Positions 1-6,273 of a stretch of DNA of 59,295 bases are shown here, piece after piece. The position numbers and the translations under genes were made by a program. Origin of the DNA: Thomasclavelia sp. (GTDB lineage Bacteria > Bacillota_I > Bacilli_A > Erysipelotrichales > Coprobacillaceae); the NCBI GenBank assembly GCA_028749475.1, contig JAQVWN010000010.1, positions 1 through 59,295 of the forward strand, written 5' to 3'. Under the pieces are notes generated by a model. The model was not told the DNA's origin. It made no database searches and saw nothing but the letters and a program-made list of their open reading frames with translations. Each line of letters starts with the position of its first letter. Position 1 is the first letter of the stretch.

Positions 1-32
1 AAGTATCTTGCATTTTGTGATATAGTATTCAT

Positions 33-91
33 GTGATTCATTTCCTTTCTTTGGTATGCAACTAAATTATAAAGGAATGAATCACTTTTTT
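33..91 (+). terminator. Intrinsic terminator of an upstream gene outside the window
   Basis: Left arm 33-48 pairs with right arm 71-85 (GTGATTCATT...AATGAATCAC, one bulge) and is followed by six T at 86-91. It ends a transcript entering from the left and insulates pfkA. Confidence 0.8.
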
Positions 92-133
92 AATACTTTT
101 GTTTCACATCAATTGTAAACCTACAGATTTTTT

Positions 134-149
134 ATGCAAACGGTTACAT
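134..149 (+). promoter_or_regulatory. cre box (CcpA site) upstream of pfkA
   Basis: TGCAAACGGTTACA at 135-148 matches the Gram-positive cre consensus TGWNANCGNTNNCA except for C at the W position. The site ends just upstream of the -35 box at 155 and its centre is 13.5 bp before the first -35 base. In known systems, cre sites placed upstream of -35 mediate activation by CcpA. A ccpA gene is present at 26172. Confidence 0.65.
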
Positions 150-154
150 TTATA

Positions 155-183
155 TTGTCATACGCATGAAAATTATCTATAAT
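155..183 (+). promoter_or_regulatory. pfkA promoter
   Basis: TTGTCA (155-160), a 17-bp spacer and a perfect TATAAT (178-183). The ribosome binding site GGAGGT (193-198) and ATG at 207 follow, giving a short leader of about 17 nt. Confidence 0.8.
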
Positions 184-206
184 TATATTTATGGAGGTAT
201 TTTATT

Positions 207-1325
207 ATGAGTAAAAAAGTAAAGAAAATAGCGCTTCTTTCAGGTGGCGGAGATTGTCCAGGCTTGAATGCAGTAATTAGAGCTGTTACTAAAGCAGCTA
301 TTTCTAAATATGGGTATGAAGTAATTGGCTTTGTCTATGGTTATCGTGGTCTATATAATAATGATTATGTGGAGTTAACTATTGATAAAGTTGAAGATAT
401 TTATAAAGAAGGAGGAACTATTTTATATAGTTCTAATAAAGATAATCTATTTGATTATTTAGTTGATGATGGTCATGGTGGCAAAGTCAAAAAAGATGTC
501 AGCTATGTTGGAGTAGAAAATCTTAAAAAAGATGATGTTGATGTTTTAGTAGTGCTTGGTGGGGATGGTACTCTTACTAGTGCGAGAGATTTTGCTAGAA
601 AAGGTGTCAATGTTATTGGTATTCCAAAAACAATGGATAATGATTTATCTAGTACTGATTTAACTTATGGATTTATAAGTGCTTTTAGTGAAGGGACTGA
701 CTTTATTGATCGTTTAAATACTACTGCTAAATCACATCATCGAGTAATTTGTTGTGAATTAATGGGGAGAAATGCTGGTTGGATAGCACTTTATGCTGGT
801 CTTGCTGGAAATGCTTCATGTATTTTAATCCCTGAGATTCCATTCTCAATTGATAATATTGTAAAACACGTAAAAGAGCGTGATGAACAAGGATTCCATC
901 ATACTGTAATTGCAGTTGCGGAAGGTGCTAAATATGCAGATGGGACAAAAGTTATAGGTAAAATAGTAAAAGACTCACCTGATCCAATTAGATATTCAGG
1001 ATTAGCTGCAAAAGTTGCTGATGATTTAGAACAAGCAATTAGTGACCATGAAGTTCGTTCAGTTAATCCAGGTCATATTATTCGTGGTGGAGATATTGAT
1101 CCTTATGATCGTATTCTATCTATTAGATTTGGTATCAAAGCTCTTGAACTTATTGATGAAGGTAAATTTGGTAATGTAGTAAGTTTAAGAGGAGAAGAGA
1201 TGACTTATACTTCATTAGAAGATGTTATTGGTGATGGTAAATTTGGTCAACAAAAAGTGGTAGATCCTGATGGTGAACTAGTAAGAGCTGCTAAAGCAAT
1301 TGGCGTATCATTCGGTGATGAATAA
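207..1325 (+). CDS. pfkA: 6-phosphofructokinase
   Basis: Phosphorylates fructose-6-phosphate to fructose-1,6-bisphosphate in glycolysis; cytosolic. The 372-aa protein has the N-terminal nucleotide loop SGGGDCPG (residues 12-19), the donor-site motif GGDGT (118-122) and the catalytic motif PKTMDND (140-146). Gly121 corresponds to E. coli Gly104, which marks ATP use, while Lys141 corresponds to position 124, where Lys is typical of pyrophosphate-dependent and group III enzymes. ATP is the likelier donor because Gly at 104 is the decisive position, but PPi is not excluded. The gene is monocistronic, with its own promoter, an upstream cre box and a terminator. Confidence 0.9.
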   Translation: MSKKVKKIALLSGGGDCPGLNAVIRAVTKAAISKYGYEVIGFVYGYRGLYNNDYVELTIDKVEDIYKEGGTILYSSNKDNLFDYLVDDGHGGKVKKDVSYVGVENLKKDDVDVLVVLGGDGTLTSARDFARKGVNVIGIPKTMDNDLSSTDLTYGFISAFSEGTDFIDRLNTTAKSHHRVICCELMGRNAGWIALYAGLAGNASCILIPEIPFSIDNIVKHVKERDEQGFHHTVIAVAEGAKYADGTKVIGKIVKDSPDPIRYSGLAAKVADDLEQAISDHEVRSVNPGHIIRGGDIDPYDRILSIRFGIKALELIDEGKFGNVVSLRGEEMTYTSLEDVIGDGKFGQQKVVDPDGELVRAAKAIGVSFGDE

Positions 1326-1360
1326 AAAATAAGGATAGTGGAAACACTATTCTTATTTTT
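1326..1360 (+). terminator. pfkA terminator
   Basis: A 15-bp stem, 1326-1340 with 1345-1359 (one G-U pair), a GAAA loop, and T-rich tails within and after the right arm. Confidence 0.8.
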
Positions 1361-1435
1361 GTTATTTTCACACACTTTAAACAAATTAAAATAATATTCT
1401 TTTAGTATCCTTAAGTCAGTAAAGGAGGAGACAAT

Positions 1436-2890
1436 ATGTTAAAAAATGCATTCTTGTCTTTAAAAAAGAATATTGGTAAAACCATCCTGTTATTTGTAAT
1501 AATGTTTGTTATTGCCAACCTAATCATTGCAGGAATATCCATAAATAATGCTTCTAATAAAGCTATGGATTCACTGCAATCATCAATGGGAAACGATGTT
1601 ACCCTAACTACTAACTTTAAAAAAAATATGGCTAGTAGAGAGCAAGGACAATCTGTTAGTGATGTAACATCATCGGTAACTATTGATATGGCTGATCAAT
1701 TGAACAGCTTAAAATATGTAGATTCATATAACTATACTATTTCTACAACATCTAGTTCTTCAGATATTACGGCTGTTGAATCTACTTCCAGTTCAACTGA
1801 AAGTGATTCTAATAAGCCAGCTATGTCGGAAGATTCATCTACTCAACAAAGTTCAGGTGATTTTAGTATTAGTGCTAACTCAACTATGAAATATTTAGAT
1901 GACTTTACTAATAAAAATTACAATTTAATCTCTGGTAGATTATTAACTACAAGTGATTCTGGAACTACAAATTGTGTAATTGAAACTAACCTAGCAAAGG
2001 AAAACAACCTATCAGTAGGAAGTACTTTCACAATTACATCAACCGTTGACTCTAACACTTATAGTTCAACTGTAACTGTAGTAGGAATATATGAAATTAG
2101 TAGTGATACTCAAGTTGGAGGAATGAATCGTAATAATCCGGTAAACACTATCTATACTGATTTATCAGTAGGACAAACGCTTACTAATAGTACAACTAAT
2201 CTTACATCAGCAACATATTATTTAAACGATCCAGAAAATGCCGATGCATTTACATCTCTTGCTAAAGAAAAAACTAACATTGATTTTGATAAATATACTT
2301 TAGATACCAATAATCAAATGTATGAACAAAATGCCAGTATGTTAGAAAGTGCATCAACATTCTCAAAAATCTTCTTAGCAGTAGTTATTATTGCGGGTAG
2401 TGCAATTCTAGCATTAATTCTTATTCTTACTATTAGAAATAGATATTATGAATTTGGAGTCTTTTTATCATTAGGTCAATCTAAGTTAAAAATTATTTTA
2501 CAACAATTAATCGAGATAGGAGTAATTGGATTAATTGCATTTACTATTTCACTTGGAACAGGTCAAATGATTTCAAATGTAGTAAGTGGAATGCTTGAAA
2601 GTAGTAGTACAACAAATGAATTTAAAATGGACATGAATGATTCATCAAACTCTTCTAGTAGTGATAGCAGTAGCTCAAGTAGTAAAAGTGATTCTGATTC
2701 AACTAAGCCAGATATATCTAATGCATTTAAATCACCAACAGATACAAGTTTAAATGTCTCAATGAATACAACTACAGCTATTGAGGTTGCTGGTATAACA
2801 ACGGCAATATGTGTTGTTTCAACCTTGATTCCATCAGTCTACATTTTAAGATTATCCCCAAGAGAAATCTTATCTAGAAAGGAAGGATAA
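1436..2890 (+). CDS. ABC transporter permease of MacB/FtsX type with serine-rich extracellular loops
   Basis: 484 aa with the MacB/FtsX topology: one N-terminal membrane segment (about 15-36), a large outside domain (about 37-305), then three membrane segments (about 311-333, 352-378, 448-470). It pairs with the ATPase that starts 2 nt downstream and ends with the usual cytoplasmic motif RLSPREIL. Two low-complexity Ser/Thr/Asp stretches lie outside the membrane, at about 104-146 in the outside domain and about 386-440 between segments 3 and 4. The second is an insertion relative to ordinary family members. Such permeases usually export peptides or lipids, or pass envelope signals to hydrolases; the substrate cannot be read here. 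The ribosome binding site AGGAGG precedes ATG 1436. Confidence 0.8.
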   Translation: MLKNAFLSLKKNIGKTILLFVIMFVIANLIIAGISINNASNKAMDSLQSSMGNDVTLTTNFKKNMASREQGQSVSDVTSSVTIDMADQLNSLKYVDSYNYTISTTSSSSDITAVESTSSSTESDSNKPAMSEDSSTQQSSGDFSISANSTMKYLDDFTNKNYNLISGRLLTTSDSGTTNCVIETNLAKENNLSVGSTFTITSTVDSNTYSSTVTVVGIYEISSDTQVGGMNRNNPVNTIYTDLSVGQTLTNSTTNLTSATYYLNDPENADAFTSLAKEKTNIDFDKYTLDTNNQMYEQNASMLESASTFSKIFLAVVIIAGSAILALILILTIRNRYYEFGVFLSLGQSKLKIILQQLIEIGVIGLIAFTISLGTGQMISNVVSGMLESSSTTNEFKMDMNDSSNSSSSDSSSSSSKSDSDSTKPDISNAFKSPTDTSLNVSMNTTTAIEVAGITTAICVVSTLIPSVYILRLSPREILSRKEG

Positions 2891-2891
2891 T

Positions 2892-3563
2892 ATGGAAAAT
2901 ATTTTAGAATTTCAAAATGTTACATATGCTTACAATACTAAGTCTCAAAAAGTAAATATTCTTGATAATACTTCTTATACTTTTAAAAAAGGAACAATCT
3001 ATGCAATTGTAGGGCCTAGTGGAACTGGTAAAACAACTACAATGGTTTTAGCTGGTGGTTTAGATAGTCCCAAAGATGGTAAAATCATTTTCAAAGATCA
3101 AGAATTGAAAAAGATTGGATATAATAATTATCGTTGTAATGATATTTCAATAGTTTTCCAATCATACAATCTAATTTATTATATGAATGCATTAGAAAAT
3201 GTTGAAAATGCCTTAAATATTGCTAAAAAGAAAATTCCTAATAAAAAGGAATATTGTATGAGTATTCTTGAGAAATTAGGATTATCAAAAGATGAATGTA
3301 AAAGAGATATTAGAAGATTATCAGGAGGACAACAACAACGTGTAGCTATTGCCCGCAGTATCGCTAAGGATGTTGATTTAATTCTTGCAGATGAACCAAC
3401 TGGTAATTTAGATGAAAAGAATTCGCAAGATATCTTAGATATATTCTTAGACTTGGCTCATAAGGAAGGAAAGTGTGTAATTATTGTTACTCATTCACCT
3501 GATCTTGCAAGGCAATGTGATGAACAATTAAAATTAAAAGATGGTAAAATCGTTAAGATTTAA
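2892..3563 (+). CDS. ABC transporter ATP-binding protein (MacB/LolD type)
   Basis: 223-aa ATPase partner of the preceding permease. Walker [10 protein letters not shown] lies at about 41-49, the signature [13 protein letters not shown] at about 143, Walker B with DEPTG at about 160-168, and the H-loop histidine in VTHSP near 200. Size and signature match the LolD/MacB/FtsE-like group that works with FtsX-type permeases by mechanotransmission rather than classic transport. It is translationally linked to the permease (one base between stop and ATG). Its stop codon overlaps the stop of the convergent rpiR-type gene. Confidence 0.85.
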   Translation: MENILEFQNVTYAYNTKSQKVNILDNTSYTFKKGTIYAIVGPSGTGKTTTMVLAGGLDSPKDGKIIFKDQELKKIGYNNYRCNDISIVFQSYNLIYYMNALENVENALNIAKKKIPNKKEYCMSILEKLGLSKDECKRDIRRLSGGQQQRVAIARSIAKDVDLILADEPTGNLDEKNSQDILDIFLDLAHKEGKCVIIVTHSPDLARQCDEQLKLKDGKIVKI

Positions 3564-3575
3564 CCATCTTTTTTA
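3537..3575. terminator. Bidirectional terminator shared by the ABC ATPase gene and the rpiR-type gene
   Basis: The stem AAAGATGGT/ACCATCTTT extends through an inner AAATC/GATTT pair with a GTTAA loop and is followed by T-runs on the plus strand. The hairpin includes the stop codons of both convergent genes. Confidence 0.7.
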
Positions 3576-4444
3576 TCTATTGGTGAATTATAAGGATGTC
3601 TTTTATCATATTCTTTATCGACAGACAGCTTATTTTCTAAATATTCATCATAATGTAATTTAAACAAACATGAGAATAGAAAATCTAAAATATAACTAAT
3701 TGATGTTTTAGAAGAGTAGGGAGCAATCTTATTAAAGATTTGTTCTCTAGAAGTAGTGTTAAAGATATAGTCACAGTATTTTGATAGTTCATTCTCACCA
3801 ACTGAAGTAATTCCAATTGTTGCGATATGTTGCTTTCTTAGATATTTTCCAATATTAACTATTTCATTAGTTTCTCCTGAGTAGGAAATTAAAATGGCAA
3901 CATCTTTTTTAGTACATCGATAGGCTTGAAACATTAATTCTCCAGCTAAAATACTTAACTCGACATTCTTGTTGATTCTTGACATTTTATGTTCAAATTC
4001 CATGGCCGATATTAATGAATTTCCATAACCAAATACGAATATTCGATCTGCTTTTTCTAAAACATTTATTGGTTGATTAATGTTTTTAAAATCAATTAAT
4101 GCTAAAGTGTCAGTAATAGTTTCTTTAGTTAAACTACCAATGTTACTGGCAATTTGGTAAAAAGTTGCATTCTTTTCAAAGGGATAATTAGGATTTGTTC
4201 TATTATCAATTTTGTTTTCAATTTGCAGTTCAGCTGATAGTTTAATTTTAAAATCACCAAAACCTTCTAAACCTAATTTGCGACATAACCGAACTATTGT
4301 TGCTGGAGAGGAGTAGGTTTTAGTAGCTAATTCTTTTATATTCATATTTAAAACATCATCAGCATTATTTAAAATATAACTTGCGATTGTCTTTTCGGAA
4401 TTAGAAAAATCAATTTGAAATTCTAGTTGTGTCATTATGGACAT
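3560..4444 (-). CDS. RpiR/MurR-family transcriptional regulator with SIS domain
   Basis: 294-aa regulator with the N-terminal RpiR helix-turn-helix (about 1-77, including the YSSPATIVRLCRKLG recognition region). A sugar-phosphate-binding SIS domain follows (about 110-240, with FGYGNSLISA and ISYSGETNEIVNIGKYL). Members sense phosphosugars. The gene is divergent from a 6-phospho-beta-glucosidase, so control of beta-glucoside use is the natural inference. The start ATG 4444 has the ribosome binding site GAGGTG a few bases upstream. A 17-bp perfect palindrome lies directly upstream and would fit autoregulation. Confidence 0.8.
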   Translation of the reverse strand: MSIMTQLEFQIDFSNSEKTIASYILNNADDVLNMNIKELATKTYSSPATIVRLCRKLGLEGFGDFKIKLSAELQIENKIDNRTNPNYPFEKNATFYQIASNIGSLTKETITDTLALIDFKNINQPINVLEKADRIFVFGYGNSLISAMEFEHKMSRINKNVELSILAGELMFQAYRCTKKDVAILISYSGETNEIVNIGKYLRKQHIATIGITSVGENELSKYCDYIFNTTSREQIFNKIAPYSSKTSISYILDFLFSCLFKLHYDEYLENKLSVDKEYDKRHPYNSPIDKKDG

Positions 4445-4455
4445 AATATCACCTC

Positions 4456-4497
4456 ATTAGTATTTTACCATGAAACATTGTTTCATGAAATACTAAT
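4456..4497. promoter_or_regulatory. Candidate operator of the RpiR-type regulator
   Basis: The perfect palindrome ATGAAACA-T-TGTTTCAT spans 4470-4486 and is nested in outer arms ATTAGTATTT (4456-4465) and AAATACTAAT (4488-4497). TGAAA/TTTCA half-sites are typical of RpiR-family operators. On the minus strand it fills the spacer before an extended -10, TGGTAAAAT (TAAAAT at 4467-4462), so binding would block the regulator's own promoter. Confidence 0.6.
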
Positions 4498-4542
4498 AAT
4501 TTATCCATTTTATGAAAACTGAGTATTATTATTTTTAAACAA

Positions 4543-4571
4543 TTTACTAATTAAAAATACTTTTGTAATAT
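4543..4571 (+). promoter_or_regulatory. Promoter of the 6-phospho-beta-glucosidase gene
   Basis: TTTACT (4543-4548), 17-bp spacer, TAATAT (4566-4571). The ribosome binding site GGAGG and ATG 4596 follow. Confidence 0.5.
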
Positions 4572-4595
4572 TAAAGTATAAACGGAGGAACTATA

Positions 4596-5978
4596 ATGGA
4601 AAAGAAATTATCTAAAGATTTTTATTGGGGTGGATCTGTATCTTCATTCCAAACTGAAGGAGCTTATAATGAAGGAGGAAAGGGTGTATCAATTTATGAT
4701 GTCAGACCTACTCCAGAAGGACATGCTGATTGGAAAGTAGCTATTGATGAATATCATCGTTATGATGAAGATATTGCTTTAATGAAAGAAATGGGATTTA
4801 ATTTTTATCGTTTTTCAATTTGTTGGAGTCGTATTATTCCTAATGGAGATGATGAAGTTAATGAAGAAGGAGTTAAATTCTATAATGATTTAATTGATAA
4901 ATTAATTGCTGCTGGAATAACACCTATGATTACTCTAGTTCATTTTGATATGCCTAATCATTTAGTAGAAAAATATAATGGATTTGCATCAAGAGAAGTA
5001 GTTGATCTATTTGATAGATACGCTAGAGTATGTATCGAAAGATTTGGTGATAGAGTTAAACACTGGATGAGTTTTAATGAACAAAATCTTCATTCATGTG
5101 CATTAATTTATTCAAACGCTGAAAAAATACCTGAAGGTAAATCTTTACCACAACATTTATATCAAGTAGCTCATAATGTTATGATTGCTCACTGTAAAGG
5201 AGTTAAGGCATTAAGAGAACTTCAACCTGATGCTAAATGGGGTGGAATGACTACAGTTACTAATTATTATCCTGCAACTGATACTCCAGAAAATAACTTA
5301 TTCTGTCAAAAAGCTTATAATCTTGTTAGTGCATGGGTAGCTGATGTTCATGCTAATGGAAAATATCCTTCATATTATGAAACATACTTAAAAAATAGAG
5401 GATGGTTCCCAAAATTTGAAGATGGTGATGAAGAACTATTAAAATACACTGTTGATTATGCTTGTTTCTCATACTATCGTTCAAATACTCTTACAACAGG
5501 AGAATTTGATTATGAAACTCCATTTAATGATATAGTTTCGAAACATGTAATTAAAAATCCTCATTTAGATGCCACTGATTGGGGATGGGAAAAAGATGCT
5601 ATTGGATTTAGATGGATCTTAAATGAAATGTACCAAAGAAATAAATTACCATTATTTGTTTTAGAAAATGGTATGGGTGCAAGAGAAACTGAAATGTATG
5701 ATGAAACTGGAGAAATTAATGATGATTATCGTATTGAATATCATCGTAATCATATCCAAGAAATGAAAAATGCTATCTTAGAAGATGGAGTAGATTGTAT
5801 GGGTTATGTTACATGGGGACCTATCGATATTCCTTCATCATCTTGTGAAATTGCTAAACGTTATGGTTTCGTATATGTAAATAGAACTGATGATGATTTA
5901 AGAGACTTAAAGAGAGTACCAAAGAAATCATTCTATTGGGTATCAAAAGCCTTTAAATCTAATGGTGAAGATTTATAA
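4596..5978 (+). CDS. Glycoside hydrolase family 1, probable 6-phospho-beta-glucosidase
   Basis: Hydrolyses phosphorylated beta-glucosides (cellobiose-6-P, salicin-6-P type) delivered by a PTS; cytosolic. The 460-aa length is normal for GH1. The N-terminal signature FYWGGSVSSFQTEGA is present, the acid/base Glu is E162 in SFNEQN (NEP is usual), and the nucleophile is E357 in VLENG. The C-terminal SSSCEIAKRYGFVYV (about 412-426) carries the Ser, Lys and Tyr that bind the 6-phosphate in this subfamily, which argues for a phosphorylated substrate. No PTS permease is adjacent, so the transporter must be encoded elsewhere. Probably controlled by the divergent RpiR-type regulator. Confidence 0.85.
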   Translation: MEKKLSKDFYWGGSVSSFQTEGAYNEGGKGVSIYDVRPTPEGHADWKVAIDEYHRYDEDIALMKEMGFNFYRFSICWSRIIPNGDDEVNEEGVKFYNDLIDKLIAAGITPMITLVHFDMPNHLVEKYNGFASREVVDLFDRYARVCIERFGDRVKHWMSFNEQNLHSCALIYSNAEKIPEGKSLPQHLYQVAHNVMIAHCKGVKALRELQPDAKWGGMTTVTNYYPATDTPENNLFCQKAYNLVSAWVADVHANGKYPSYYETYLKNRGWFPKFEDGDEELLKYTVDYACFSYYRSNTLTTGEFDYETPFNDIVSKHVIKNPHLDATDWGWEKDAIGFRWILNEMYQRNKLPLFVLENGMGARETEMYDETGEINDDYRIEYHRNHIQEMKNAILEDGVDCMGYVTWGPIDIPSSSCEIAKRYGFVYVNRTDDDLRDLKRVPKKSFYWVSKAFKSNGEDL

Positions 5979-6000
5979 TTTTCAAGTTTAAGAAAATGTA

Positions 6001-6031
6001 TTGTTATTTATTTCTTATTTGTTAATATAAT
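6001..6031 (+). promoter_or_regulatory. Promoter of a candidate small RNA
   Basis: Perfect TATAAT at 6026-6031 with TTGTTA at 6001-6006; the spacer of 19 bp is long. No open reading frame follows before the terminator at 6144. Confidence 0.5.
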
Positions 6032-6037
6032 AGTGAA

Positions 6038-6178
6038 AAAGGTAATACCTTATAAATACATTCCGTTTATTACTAATAGTAGACGTACTATTAGAGTAAT
6101 AAACACATGGCTTAATTGCTGGTTTGCCGGATGTGCAAACAAGAAATGCTATCTTAATTGATAGCATTTTCTTTTTTT
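6038..6178 (+). ncRNA. Unassigned structured small RNA between the beta-glucosidase gene and htpG
   Basis: A non-coding segment of about 140 nt bounded by its own promoter and an intrinsic terminator. It can form a short hairpin AAGGT/ACCTT (about 6039-6051), then a long hairpin at 6065-6104 (GTTTATTACT/AGTAATAAAC plus AATAGTA/TACTATT, loop GACG), then GTTTGC/GCAAAC at 6122-6140 with loop CGGATGT. That loop is complementary, with one bulge, to ACATTCCG at 6057-6064, which suggests a pseudoknot. It does not match the riboswitch, SRP, 6S or tmRNA cores I know. Its end lies before the htpG promoter, so it is not an htpG leader. Confidence 0.5.
6144..6178 (+). terminator. Terminator of the candidate small RNA
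   Basis: AAATGCTATC (6144-6153), loop TTAATT, GATAGCATTT (6160-6169), then TC and seven T. Confidence 0.85.
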
Positions 6179-6186
6179 AAATTTAT

Positions 6187-6213
6187 TTAGCACATAAGTA
6201 TTGACAGTGCTAA
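6187..6213. promoter_or_regulatory. CIRCE operator 1 (HrcA site)
   Basis: TTAGCACAT-N9-CAGTGCTAA matches the CIRCE consensus TTAGCACTC-N9-GAGTGCTAA in the seven outer bases of each arm. It contains the -35 box of htpG. Confidence 0.8.
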
Positions 6214-6229
6214 AATTAGGTATTATTAT
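6201..6229 (+). promoter_or_regulatory. htpG promoter
   Basis: Consensus TTGACA (6201-6206), 17-bp spacer, TATTAT (6224-6229). It lies between two CIRCE operators, the first covering the -35 and the second the likely transcription start. Confidence 0.85.
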
Positions 6230-6233
6230 ACTA

Positions 6234-6260
6234 TTAGCACTTGGAGATAAGTAGTGCTAA
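6234..6260. promoter_or_regulatory. CIRCE operator 2 (HrcA site)
   Basis: TTAGCACTT-N9-TAGTGCTAA differs from the CIRCE consensus only at the innermost base of each arm. It covers the predicted start of transcription and ends next to the htpG ribosome binding site at 6261. Confidence 0.85.
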
Positions 6261-6273
6261 AGGAGATATATTT

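Noticed and set aside
6038-6178. Assignment of the small RNA to guanidine-II, tetrahydrofolate, fluoride or c-di-GMP riboswitches, or to SRP or 6S RNA.
   Set aside because: The required loops (ACGR pair, GG..GATGG core, SRP GGTCAGG tetraloop region, 6S central bubble) are absent; the GACG loop is only superficially similar to guanidine-II.
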